Source: Calamus simplicifolius (taxonomy: Eukaryota > Streptophyta > Magnoliopsida > Arecales > Arecaceae). From it: a stretch of DNA of 64,000 nt. The notes below the pieces were generated by a model. It was given only the letters and a program-made list of their open reading frames with translations. It made no database searches and was not told where the DNA came from. The translations under genes were made by a program, and so were the position numbers. Below are positions 35,701 to 46,400 of the stretch, in pieces. Where the stretch lies: positions 520,004-584,003 of the forward strand of contig UESW01004555.1 of NCBI GenBank assembly GCA_900491605.1, given 5' to 3'. How positions within the stretch are numbered: the first letter of the stretch is position 1; every line of letters begins with the position of its first letter.

Positions 35701-36084
35701 ATAGTTCGAAGCGTAGGTTTGGGCATAGGGAGTATAACTCCAGGTGGCACGATCTGAACGGATTTGGATTTGACAGCCTGCGTAATGATGCCTTAATTAA
35801 TGTTACGCAGCCGCCTTGCCTTTATAGGACGGATCTGTCGCTTCCTAGGGGCAACGGTTGGGGAAGTGCCACGTAGCAAATCCCGGTTTTCACGGCGCCT
35901 GCAGCGGCGGTTCTGGGTGTTTCGATCAAGATGCCTTATCTTCTCTTTGAGGCGGTTTCCTTCGGGGAAAAGCAAAGTCGAAACAGCGCCATTCCCATTC
36001 GCAGCGCCCTTTCGTTCCTTCCTGGAGAATCTTGTTCCCCTACTTCATTTGCAACGTCGCTCGGTGTTTCTTTCAACCAACAGC

Positions 36085-39022
36085 ATGGTGAGGCCTAGCG
36101 ACCTGGTCTCAGAGATTGTTGCCGAGGATTTGGAAAGAATACGCCAGAAGTATGACATTCTTTCGGATGTCATTTTACGGCTGCCGAAGCCCGAGCATAG
36201 GGTCTCGCAAGAGCTGGAGGGCAGGATCTTTCTTTACGAAGATAGCCTGAAGGTAGGCCTCCAATTTCCCCTTCACCCCTTAACAAAAGAGATCATGAGG
36301 TTCTATAACATCTGCCCGACAATGGTGGCGCCTAACAGCTGGCGGAGTATCATTGGGTTTATCTTGATTTGTAACCGGGTTTAGGTAACAACAACTCTGT
36401 CTCTGTTCCATGTTTGTTACCATCTGATGTTCGGGAGGAGCTCGGAGTGGTCCTATATCGGACCTCGAAAGTCATTCAGGACGATCATGAATAAACCGTC
36501 ATCCATAAAGGAATGGAAGGTTCGATTCTTTATCACCGAAGGGAACATCGGTTCCGGCTTCCCGCGGGGATGGGGAAACCCTGTTAGGGATATGGAAGCA
36601 CATCCAGCCCTATCCGAACGGGAGAAGGACCTAGGGGTCCTTCTTGACGGTCGAGTGTTCTCGGCCAATGCCTTACTATCGGAGGAGGCTCTTTTTGCCG
36701 CCGGACTTAGCCCCGTCGACGTGCAAGGTAAGTCTTTTTCTTTCTCCCTTCCATTGACTTCATTCGAGCGAGTATATCTCGGTCTGATTGTTCGCCTACT
36801 GCGCTTGCAGCCAAGAGATCTGTGCTGGAGGGCCGCATAAAGAAAGAGTTGGGCAAGCGTCCGAGAGAGGCTGGTAGTGCAGAGAGGCGTAAGCCTAAGA
36901 AAAAGGTTTGTCTTTCTGGAGAGCACTCGCCGGAGGCTGGGCGAGTCAGGGCTAGCCCGCGCTCTTTACCATCAAAGAAAGAGGATGTGGGGGAGCCGAC
37001 AATGAGAGAGGGGTCCCCTCAGTTGGAGGAGGGAGCAATAGCCATGACGAGGAGCAGAGAGCGGAGGAGGACTCAGAGAGGGTGGCCGAGATCCCTTGTC
37101 CTTTGGTGGTGGAGATAGTGGATAGCCCGGACGAGGCTCCGCTGGAAGTTTAGGGTGAGCCTATCGTTGAAGGGCCTCCCTCGGAGGGATTAGAGGGCGG
37201 TGACGTTAGGCCAACGGTAATGGAAGCTCGGGAGGAGTTTCCTGCTGGAGAGCTTCCTCCTGAGGAGGCTAGAGGAGCGGGTGAATAGGTTGAAGCTTCG
37301 GTGGAGCCTGCGAGGGAGGGGCAGGCGCCGGTGATTGAAGGACCTTTGGGTGAAGGAGGACAGGATGATGACCTTTCAGCTGAAGCTTCTCCCACTGAAG
37401 CCTCAGGAACATTGAGGCCTGGGCTGGCCGAGATATCCGAGGAATCGCAGGCCAGACTTTTACTGAAGGAGGCCAGGAGATTCCAGGCTTCTCAGTCTGA
37501 GATTGCCCGGACTGATCCCTCAGATGGGCAGCCTGACAGTTTGGATCCGGCTATCGAGGAGGCGTTCTCTGCTCTGATGAGGTCAGCATTGTATCCGAGC
37601 GTGGGTCCCTTGACGAACGAGTTTGCGGACTTGGACCTTATCGACGCCGCATTTGGTCAGCGGAATGTGGCAAAGGATGTTCATCTTCTCCCTGAGATCA
37701 ATAATTCCACCCTCATGGAGCTAGCTAGGTCTTACACCTCCCGGGTGAGTTGCTATTCCAGAGTATTGGGTGCTTTCTAGTTAACTTGATCGCACTTTCT
37801 TATTTGGGTTTTATTTCACAGAGCGCTCTGATCAATATGGCACTATGCTGGCGTTTGAGCCTAGCGACAGGGGCCAGCATCCAGGCCAAGAGAGTCAGTA
37901 TCGAGCTCCGATTGCGAGCAGAGGCGTCTGACAAATTTGAGCGAGTCCTGGACACCGCCAACAAGAACTTGGTGAGGGCGAGGGGATTGCATTAGGCCGC
38001 CTTCGACGACGTATCTAGATTAAGACTCGAAGTTAAGGAGCTACATGGGCTTCGGGCGAGGTATGACGAAGTATGCTTGGAGTTATCACGGGTCACATCC
38101 AGATATGCCGAAGAAATGGAAACTGCTAGGAAACAGTTCGATGAAAGTCGAGACAGGCTGGGAGAGAAACTGCCGAGAAGAATTGTCTGAACAGAATGTT
38201 TGGCGAGTCGGAGGAGAAGGTCCGGCAGCTAAATAATTGCATTGTTGCCAGGGATGATAGGATCAGATGGCATCAGGAGAAAATGGCCAAGCTTGATAAT
38301 GAGCTCGCCCAGTCCAGGGAAGAAGCCAACAGCAGGCAGTCGAAGATCAATGACCTCAAGGACAGGATCAAGCTGGTTAAGGCCGATAAGCTGAGGGCCT
38401 TCGGCGAGGTCGAGGAATTAACCAGGAGATTAGCTTGGCAGGAGGAGGAGGTACGATATCGTCCTTTTAATCTTCCCATCGGCTCACTATTGCATCGGCT
38501 AACCCTGTGTTTGCAGATGGAGAAGGCGAGGCTCGAGGGCCAAGGTTAATTAGAAAGCCTGCAAGGAGAACTGGCGTCGAGTCATCGGAGGAGCTCGGAG
38601 CTCGAAGGGCGGGTCGCCGAGACTGAGGAGCAAATCGTCTCATTCCGGAGCCAAGTTGTCGATTCTGAAAGGCATCTCCCATACTTCGGGGCGAACAAGA
38701 TGCGACTTATGCCGAGGCTTTTCAGCTTGGCGCGGAGGAGGTCCGAACCAGAATATCTCTGGAGCATCCGGAGTGGGACCTTTCCTTTTTGGATGTTGAA
38801 CCCTTTGAGGCCTGTACCCCAGGGGCTGAAGAAGCCGAGTACGAAAATATCTCAGACGTTGATCTTGATGCAATTTTGGGCTTTAGCGATGCCGCGGCTC
38901 CTGAAGGATACTCCAAGCTCGCCGCCGAAGGAACGACGACTTTTGAAGTGGGCGAAACGAGCCAAGCTTCCCCGAATGTTGCTGAGGATACCGCTAGGAC
39001 TGATCCAGCCCCTGATCCTTGA
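36085..39022 (+). pseudogene. Antisense gypsy-type transposon gene, four exons, decayed
   Basis: Antisense to pol. Inferred exons: 36,085-36,727, 36,811-37,744, 37,822-38,450 and 38,517-39,022, each junction having GT and AG. Exon 1 carries the PF04195-type domain (MVRPSDLVSEIVAEDLERI; YNICPTMVAPNSWRSIIGF; FFITEGNIGSGFPRGW). Exon 2 is basic, then acidic (KKELGKRPREAG; SEIARTDPSDGQPDS). Exon 3 is strongly heptad-like (EEKVRQLNNCIVARDDRI; KINDLKDRIKLVKADKL), suggesting a coiled coil. Exon 4 ends in an acidic tail (ISDVDLDAILGFSDAAAPEG). Lesions include a one-base loss near 36,380, frame breaks near 37,100 and 38,190, and a TAG at 37,993. Known relatives are antisense genes of Tat elements; function is unknown. 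Confidence 0.72.
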
Positions 39023-39759
39023 GGGTTGCCTGTGTATTTTTGCTTTTCGGATTTGTAGTCTGATCGAAATTTCTGATGAACGAGTTTTTTCACCTCTATT
39101 TGTTTGTCATTCTGGCTGATCTTTTACCTTAAGCTTTCTTCCGACTGCGAACGAATTATAACTCATTCGCGCTCTTAGGTCGGTTGAATTCGGGCTAGAA
39201 TAAGCGTTTTGGTCGAGGCCGAGATATAAGGATTACCCGGTTTGTCCGAAGTAGAGAATGGGCATGCTCGATCGAGGCATTAAATGGTCTGGTGCTGTCG
39301 AGGAACATAGTTCCAGTCCCGCTCGAAGCGGGTGAGGGAATCTGCCCTACCGAAGTATCGGATAGCTCGACTTGAAATGGTCGAGAATTGCAGGGGTATC
39401 CTGGTTAGAGCCGAGGTGAGATAGTTCGGCTTGCCCGAAGTGGAGAAATGGGCATGTTCTCAACCGAGGAACACGAAGTGGCTTTGTTGGAGAGTATTTC
39501 GCCTTTGTCAGGGGCATTTACTCCGTTGGTCTTTTCCAATGCAGGTCTTTTAGTGTACGTGACAAGCAATCGATCGCCATTGGATGGCGTCGTTTTCGAA
39601 AAGGATTTCCCAGGCCTATCCGTATCCCAACAACCTGCAGCCGATCTCATGCATTTAAGGTTTTTGATTCGAGATCAGGGGGAGATCTCTTGCCTCTCGT
39701 CATGGCTTGGGAAACGCATTTGGCGCGCTCCGGGAAGTAATTCTTTTCCTCTGCCCTCC
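39023..39759. other. Spacer between antisense genes
   Basis: Just after the antisense gene, T-rich sequence (about 39,030-39,120) may hold its 3' end. The rest is GC-moderate with scattered GGTCGAGGCCGAG and CTCGAC...GTCGAG palindromes. The 166-codon frame at 39,448-39,948 has no recognised domain. Confidence 0.4.
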
Positions 39760-39814
39760 CACGTGACAATGGGGTATGCTGTTTCAAATTTCGGGGGCTT
39801 ATTTGCCTATAAAT
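39760..39814 (+). promoter_or_regulatory. Promoter-like block on the antisense strand: G-box and TATA
   Basis: CACGTG (39,760-39,765) is followed 43 bp later by TATAAAT (39,808-39,814), a spacing typical of plant promoters. Downstream DNA to about 40,590, where GAAATAAAGAAGC resembles a polyadenylation signal, could be one plus-strand transcript. No convincing protein was found in it. Confidence 0.35.
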
Positions 39815-39829
39815 TGGGGAGAACGGGCC

Positions 39830-40600
39830 GTGTTAGGCTATCTCTCAGGACTTTGTTCTCCTATGAAAGCTCTCATGATGTCTATGTATCTGAGGTTGAG
39901 AGTGGAGAAACTGAGTTCTCCTTTTGCAAGTCGACTTCCCCCGGATAGCTGGGGTGATGAAGGAGCCGCTGAAGAGCAGACCGTCCTCAAGAGAGGAGTT
40001 TCGGAGATCATATGGAGAGCGCACGGAAGGTCCGCAGAGACCATATGGAGAGCGCACATATACGCTCTTTGTATGTCCTTTGCCACTTGCCATGGGGACC
40101 GTCGGAGATGCAAAGCATGCATATCCCCATGGTAAGGATGGACTTTTCGTTCTCCCTTGGGCTGGGTCCCTTAGCTCATCCGGCTGGAGGATCTTTTGCC
40201 TGTGAAGAGGGAGTTGAGAGCAGTGTCGGTCTGCTTGTCCCTTGTCTTTCACGGTCGGGCAGCGTCCAACAGCCCAGCATCCCACCTAGGGGGATGTCTC
40301 CCCGGCATCGGCGTCCACAGGTCTTCCTTCTGTTCTTGGATCTCTTGGTTCATCCGAAGGACCCGTGGGAGGCCAGCCTGGCCCTAACCAATGGTTCGGC
40401 GCAAGCTGACTGGATCGTCTGACTACTCGGGTCAGGTGCCGAAACATCATTATTAACCAAAGCTGACTGAAGCAGTCCGGTCGAGCTATTTACTTATTTT
40501 TATTTCCTGTGACATGATGCACTTGTAATGCCTCTTTGGAGGTTGTAACTCTTTTCATTGATGAAGAAATAAAGAAGCTTTTATTCTTTCTTCTTTTAGC
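39830..40600 (+). other. Possible antisense transcript region, no recognised protein
   Basis: This lies between a TATA-like box and an AATAAA (about 40,567). Several overlapping frames of 60-146 codons occur on both strands without family similarity. It may be non-coding or a decayed third gene of the retroelement. Confidence 0.25.
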
Positions 40601-40997
40601 ACTGCTTCTTTTTCGATGTGATTGTGTTTGAGAGTTACTGCTCCATATCATGTTTTTGTGTCAGCATATTTCGGCAGCGTTCTTGCTACCTTGTTTTTGC
40701 TAAGACCAATGTTCGGTCCTCAGTAGAGAAAAGCATTTGTCCCTGTTCGGGTCAGAGGTGGACCTGGGCGGTCCCGGGGACTCATGCGGTAAGCATGATC
40801 CGTTTGTAGAACGAAGCAGGTATTTCTTCGGAAAGAGATAGCTCGTATGTCTTTACGGTTGAGTAGAAGGAGGTTGCTTACTTCTGTCGAAGTATCATAG
40901 GACATCTTAGTTGCGTCAGAGAGTTTGAGAGATTACTCTAAACCGGAACTTTAGATAACTTTTTAAGAGTATGCCATTTGACTTGGCCGAGGTTTCA

Positions 40998-41150
40998 GAT
41001 AATCACTCGGTTGTAGCCGAGGCTTCGGAATATGGCTCGGTCGTTGCCGAGACTTCAGAATATCACTCGGTTGTTGCCGAGGATTCGGAATATCGCTCGG
41101 TCATTGCCGAGACTTCAGAATATTACTCGGTTGTTATCGAAGATTTTTGA
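40998..41150. repeat. 30-bp tandem array with CTCGG...CCGAG core (about five units)
   Basis: Units resemble CTCGGTTGTTGCCGAGGATT plus CGGAATATCG. As in the U3 arrays, complementary CTCGG and CCGAG arms flank a short loop, but the loop and period differ. Confidence 0.75.
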
Positions 41151-41692
41151 TAGTTTACTTGGTCCTTACTGCAACTGTGGATTCAAGTGCAGACGACCAA
41201 AGAGGATGGGGGCTACCCGAGCAATGGAGGGGGCGCCTGAAGCCTGTAAATCAGCCACTCTCAGAGAGGGCGAGCTATGTTGCTCAATGTTGGTCGCTGA
41301 CGCACTTTTTCCTCTTCTTCGCGTTTTTTCGAGGATACCCAATTCGAGGGAGTCTGGCAGACTTTCGAGGACATTCAGTAAAAAAGGGGGGTCTGGTGAA
41401 CTTTCGAGATCATTTACTTCGAAAAGGTCCGACAGATCGGAGGGAGTCTAGTCTCGAGAAAGGAGCTCCTTGAGCGCCTTAATGTTATTAATAATCCTCT
41501 TCGACGAGGGATGAAACTCTTCGTTTCCCGCGAGCGCCCACTGAGGTGGCGACGCGCGGCGAGTTTCCAGGGGCTGAAATTAATGGCTTAAACGATCGAA
41601 ATATTCACCAGGAGTGGTTTAAATATGGATGAGAAGAATGCCTCTGTTAGTCATCTTTTCAGCCGATCTTTCAAGAATTTCTAGGTTCTGAG

Positions 41693-42003
41693 ATGGCTTC
41701 TGGAGGTGAGGGGTGATCAACTTTGGCGCCGAGCAGCGGCGCTACTAGCCGCGGGGGGTCCCAGGGGAGCTACGTTACGGTAACCGTTGACGAGGAGGCC
41801 CTGGCGTCAATGTTCGCGGATCATGAGCGGCTTCAGAAGGCGGCCGAACAATATTGGCCGTTTCTATGAGGGAAGTCGAGCTCCTTCGCCGTGCCAACAA
41901 CCGGATGGAGGGGGAAGTAGCATCCCTTCGACGACAGATCGCCGAGTCAGCTCGGCGTGGGGAGGGTTCGGCGGCTCCCGGAGAAGATGATAAGCCCCAG
42001 TGA
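41693..42003 (+). pseudogene. Second small antisense ORF, coiled-coil, frameshifted
   Basis: From an ATG at about 41,693 (MASGGEG) a frame with an early stop leads to YVTVTVDEEALASMFADHER. A frame change near 41,860 gives REVELLRRANNRMEGEVASL then RRQIAESARRGEGSAAPGED and a TGA at about 42,003. The Leu/Arg/Glu pattern fits a short coiled coil of about 100 residues in all. TTTAAATATGG near 41,621 could be its TATA box. It lies between the large antisense gene and the end of pol. No family is recognised. Confidence 0.45.
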
Positions 42004-42144
42004 GGGCTCATGTATCTTTTTCTTTCTTTTTGCCCTTTTTGTGATGAAATGAAAAGGGGGATTTTCGCAACTTTTGTGTTTGCTGTTATATTCAAATGTT
42101 TGTTCTTATCATTCGGCCTTGATCGAGATTTTTGACAAGTGACG

Positions 42145-42262
42145 CTCTTCAGCTTTGGCCGAGGCTTTTAATAAAAAATGAAAATGCACTTCGGCTTTGG
42201 CCGAGGCTTTTAATAAAAAATGAAAATGCACTTCGGCTTTGGTCGAGGCTTTTATTCTTCGG
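42145..42262. repeat. 42-bp tandem repeat (about 2.5 units)
   Basis: The unit begins GCTTTGGCCGAGGCTTTTAA, continues TAAAAAATGAAAATGCACTT and ends CG. It again contains a CGG...CCGAG pair (CTTCGGCTTTGGCCGAGG). Confidence 0.8.
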
Positions 42263-42264
42263 TA

Positions 42265-42976
42265 CCGGCCGGGGCTTGTAAGCTGCCCGAATCTGGTCGA
42301 AGTTTTCTTCGCTCCTCGGTTGGGTCGGGGCTTGTAAGCTGCCTGAATCCGGATGGAGTTTTCTTCGCCCTTCAGTCCAGTCAGGGCTTGTAAGCTGCCC
42401 GAATCTGAATGAAGTTTTCTTCGTTCTCTGGTTCGGCCGGGGCTTGTAAGCTGCCCGAATTCGGATAAGGTTTTCTTCGTTCTTTGATCCGGCCGGGGCT
42501 TGTAAGATGCCCGAATTCGGATGGAGTTTTCTTCGCCCTTCAGTCCGGCCGGGGCTTGTAAGCTGCCAGAATCCGGATGAGGTTTTCTTCGTTTTTTGAT
42601 CCGGCCGGGGCTTGTAAGATGCCCGAATTCAGATGGAGTTTTCTTCGCCCTTCAGTCCGGTCGGGGCTTGTAAGCTGCCAGAATCCGGATGAGGTTTTCT
42701 TCGTTCTCTGGTCCGGTCGGAGCTTGTAAGCTGCCCGAATCTGGATGGAGTTTTCTTCGCCCCTCAGTTCGGCCGGGCTTGTAAGCTGCCCGAATCCGGA
42801 TGAGGTTTTCTTCGTTCTCTGGTCCGGCCGGGGCTTGTAAGCTGCCCGAATCTGGATGGAGTTTTCTTCGTCCTTCAGTCCGGTCGGGGCTTGTAAGGTG
42901 CCCAAATCCGGATGAGGTTTTCTTCGTTCTCTGGTCCGATCGGGGCTTGTAAGCTGCCCGAATCCGGATGGAGTTT
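42265..42976. repeat. 56-bp tandem array (about 13 units)
   Basis: Units contain CGGGGCTTGTAAGCTGCCCG, then AATCCGGATGAGGTTTTCTT, then CGTTCTCTGGTCCGGC. Two alternating variants (ATGAGG with GTTCTCTGG, ATGGAG with GCCCTTCAG) suggest a 112-bp higher-order repeat. The array follows the integrase end in element orientation. The 192-codon minus-strand frame through it is only the array translated. Confidence 0.85.
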
Positions 42977-43125
42977 TGGAGATCACTTGGCCCCCAGTTG
43001 CATTAGGGGTGCCTGACCATATCGAGTCTTTGTCGAATAGGACCCGGCCCAGCCATGGTGCGAAGATATTGCTACTCAAGGAGATAGCTTGGTCATGCCG
43101 AGAATGGGCAAGTAACAACCATTTT

Positions 43126-44300
43126 TCATTGTGACTTTTCGGCAGAAAAATGATTGCAGCGATAGAGCCATGAATAATAGAGACTGGATGCTAATGCTGT
43201 AAATAGGGCAAGTTTATAGAAAGCGCACCCTACTAGTGGTATATACGAAGATTGTCCGAATTCCACGTCTGGGGAATAGATTTCCCACTCAGATCCTAGA
43301 GCTTGTAGGTGCCAGGTCCGATGACTTTCGCCACTTGATAGGGGCCTTCCCAGTTTGGAGATAGCTTTCCTTGTTCTAGTGGTTTGGAGATAGATGCTTT
43401 CCGGAGGACGAGATCGTCTGGTGAGAAGGATTTCCCTTTGACTCTGGAGGCATGATAGCAGACCACTCTTTGCTGATATGCAGCTATCCTGATTCAAGCT
43501 CTCTCTGATTTCTTCCACCAGGTCGAGATTGGTGTGGAGCTGCTTGTCGTTAGCCTCCTCCGAGTAGCTCTCCACTCGCGGAGAAGGAAGCCCTATCTCC
43601 ACAGGGATGACGGCTTCCGCGCCGAAGGCCATCCGGAATGGGATCTCGCCAGTGGGGATTCTCTGGGTGGTGCGGTAGGCCCATAAGACATGGTGAAGTT
43701 CATCCGTCCATTTGCCTCGGGCTTTGGCAAGCCGAGCCTTGATCCCTTGAAGCAGGGTCCGGTTAGTTACTTTGGCCTCTCCGTTGGCTTGCGGATGCCC
43801 TACCGACGTAAGGCGATGGCAGATTTCATGCTCCTCGCAGAAACCTCAGAACTTTGGGTTGTCAAATTGCTTGCCATTGTCGGTGATAATAGTATGCGGA
43901 AGGCCGAAGCGACATAATGGATCTCCATACAAAGTCCCTGGCCCGAGCTTCGGTTATTTAGGCAATGGCCTCGGCCTCCACCCACTTGGTGAAGTAGTCG
44001 ATGGCGACAAACAAAAACTTTCTCTGTCCAGTGGCAAGGGAAAAGGGCCAAGAATATCCATCCCCCACTTAGCAAAGGGCCATGCGGAGGAAATAGGGAC
44101 CAACTGGTAGAGGAGAGCCTTTGGATATTAGAATGCCTCTGATAAGGGTCGCAAGCTCGGATGAGATCGTCGGCATCCTTTTGCATGGTAGGCCAATAAT
44201 ACCCCTGGCGCAGCACCTAGTGGTATAAGGATCGGCTCCCCAGATTGTTGCCGCAAATTTCTTCATGTACTTTCCGGAGAGCATAATCAGCTTCAGATGG
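43126..44300 (-). pseudogene. Gypsy integrase, disrupted, with catalytic Glu replaced
   Basis: It would insert element DNA into the genome. On the minus strand the zinc-finger region reads MLRQGYYWPTMQKDADDLIR with ACDPYQRH. The core, in changing frames, has MDILGPFP (first Asp), TIITDNGKQFDNPK (second Asp) and HPQANGEAKVTNRTLL, where related elements have the catalytic Glu in an NGQAEVTNR-type motif; here it is Lys (43,771-43,773). The C-terminal part includes WAYRTTQRIPTGEIPFRMAF and GAEAVIPVEIGLPSPRVESY. Several frameshifts are present. Confidence 0.82.
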
Positions 44301-44559
44301 GCGAAGGCACTTGAGTAGCGGCATGGAAAAGGACTGCTTATACAGCTGGTCGTCGATCAACACATAGTGGGTGGCTTGCAATTTCAGCTTCCTTGCTTCC
44401 TTGCGGTCGGTTGGGAGCGACCCTTCTTTAAGAGACTTCAGTATGGGGTCGAACTAGGATGGTTCGCCTCGACCTGCATCACTCGGTCCGCCTTCGCGAT
44501 GCTAGGCTTTTCCAGAATCTCCAGGGGAAACTTCCGCTCGGAATCCATCGACTCCGCAG

Positions 44560-44935
44560 TTGCCAGCCGAGACAATAGGTCGGCGTGTGCATTCTCGGAT
44601 CTTGGGATCTGAATGACTTCAAATTCAGAGAAGTGGAAAGTAAGTCCCGCATCTATTGAAGGTACCGAATCATGTTCGGCTTCCGGGCCTCAAATTCGCT
44701 CCGCACATGACCAGCTACCAATTGAGAATCGGTAAAGGCATTTAGCTTCTTCATTTTAAGGTCACGGGCGATTCGAAGTCCAGCGAGCAGAGCTTCATAT
44801 TTGGCTTCATTGTTGGAGGCTGGGAAGGAGAAGCGAATGCCATACTCGAAGGTCGCCCCTTCTGGGCTGGTGAGGATTAAACCAGCGCCGGAGCTGTGGG
44901 CATTAGATGACCCGTCGACATGGAGCAGCCACAGG
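44560..44935 (-). pseudogene. Second (archaeal-like) RNase H domain of pol
   Basis: The minus strand reads LLHVDGSSNAHSSGAGLILT, FEYGIRFSFPASNNEAKYEA, LLAGLRIARDLKMKKLNAFT and DSQLVAGHVRSEFEARKP. The DGSSN, NNEA.YEAL and DSQLV blocks are those of the extra RNase H found between RNase H and integrase in Tat gypsy elements. A stop after NMIRYLQ and frame loss follow. Confidence 0.75.
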
Positions 44936-45018
44936 GCATCTGATCTCGGGTGCTCAGAGGAGTCCGGAGTGGAGCCATCCTTCGGAATGGTACATTCGAG
45001 GAGGAAATCAGCTAGAAC

Positions 45019-46400
45019 CTATGCTTTGATGGCCGGGCGAGGTTGGTATCGGATATCATGCTCGCTTAACTCGACGGCCCATTTAGCCATTCTCCCTGAT
45101 GTCTCCGGACGATGGACCACCGCCTTGATGGGTTGGTCGGTAAGGACCGTCATAGAATGCACTTGAAAATAGGGTCGCAGCCTCCGAATCGACATTATCA
45201 GGGCTAACACCAACTTCTCAATCCGGGAGTATCTTGTCTCGGCGTCCCGAAGCAGCTTGCTGACATAATAGATCGCTTTTGGGTCTTGTTCTCTTCTCTG
45301 ACCAACACTGAGCCCACTGCGCCTTCTGAAACTGCCAAGTACAGAAATAACATTTCTCCCGGATTCGGATTGCTGAGGAGGGGTGGAGAGCCGAGATATC
45401 TTTTGAGGTCCTCGAATGACTTCTGACATTCGGGAGACCATTGGAAATTCTTGGCAGGTCGGAGAGTTTTAAAGAAAGTAAGGCATCTCTTGGCCGACCG
45501 AGCCACGAAGCGGTTGAGGGCCGCGATCCTTCCCGTCAGGCGCTGGACCTCTTTGACGGATGCTGGAGGTGCCATTTGCCGAAGGGCTTGAATCTTCTGC
45601 GAATTGGCCTCAATGCCCCGCTGAGAAACCATGAAGCCTAGGAACTTTCCAGAGTTGACCCGAAGGCACACTTAGTTGGATTGAGCTTCATCCGATATTT
45701 TCGGAGCGTTGCGAAGCTCTCAGAGAGATCCTCAATATGCTGGGATGCTTCTTTGCTTTTGACCAGCATGTCGTCAATATATACCTCCATGTTTCGACCG
45801 ATTTGCTCCTTGAAGACTTTGTTAACCAGCTTTGGTAAGTAGCACCTGCATTTTTCAGACCAAAAGGCATGACACGGTAACAATAAGTACCTCGGTCGGT
45901 TATGAAGGCGGTCTTTTCTTCATCCTTGGGCGCCATTCGGATTTGGTTGTAGCCCGAATATGCGTCCATGAAGGTCAGCATCTGGTGATTTGAAGTGGCA
46001 TCTACAAGCTGGTCAATCCGAGGGAGAAGGAAGTTGTCCTTCGGGCATGCTTTATTAAGGTCGGTGAAGTCGATGCAGATCCGCCATTTACCGTTTGACT
46101 TTTTCACCATGACAACATTTAACAGCCAGTTGGGATAATTTATCTCCCGGATGAAATTTGCCTTGATGAGCTTGTCAACTTCTTCCTCAATTGCCTTTTG
46201 TTGCTCAGGGGCGAAGCTTCTTTTCTTTTGTTTCGTGGGCCGGGACATCTCGTCCACGTTAAGACGGTGGACGAGAACGTCTGGGCTGATTCCAGGCATA
46301 TCAGAAGTGGACCAGGCGAAGACGTCTGCATTCCTTTGGAGAAAGTCAATCAATTCCAGTCGGGGCTTCCCTTTCAGTAGCGACCCGATCCTTATGGTTC
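45019..46400 (-). pseudogene. Gypsy reverse transcriptase and RNase H, frameshifted
   Basis: RT would copy element RNA. In order: PEQQKAIEEEVDKLIKANFI, NYPNWLLNVVMVKKSNGKWR, ICIDFTDLNKACPKDNFLLP, TFMDAYSGYNQIRMAPKDEE, YCYRVMPFGLKNAGATYQ, then a frame change near 45,860 to MEVYIDDMLVKSKEASQHIE (YIDD active site). Another change near 45,665 leads to GKFLGFMVSQRGIEANSQKI and QRLTGRIAALNRFVARSAKR. RNase H follows (YYVSKLLRDAETRYSRIEKL; MAKWAVELSEHDIRYQPR) to 45,019. Confidence 0.86.

Noticed and set aside
42540..43118. 192-codon minus-strand frame with repeated peptides
   Set aside because: It is the 56-bp (112-bp dimer) array read through; no domain, and it follows the integrase terminus.
45204..46353. 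Programmed frameshifting in the gypsy RT
   Set aside because: The frame changes near 45,860 and 45,665 occur within conserved RT blocks and alongside stops in gag and protease; they are decay, not recoding.
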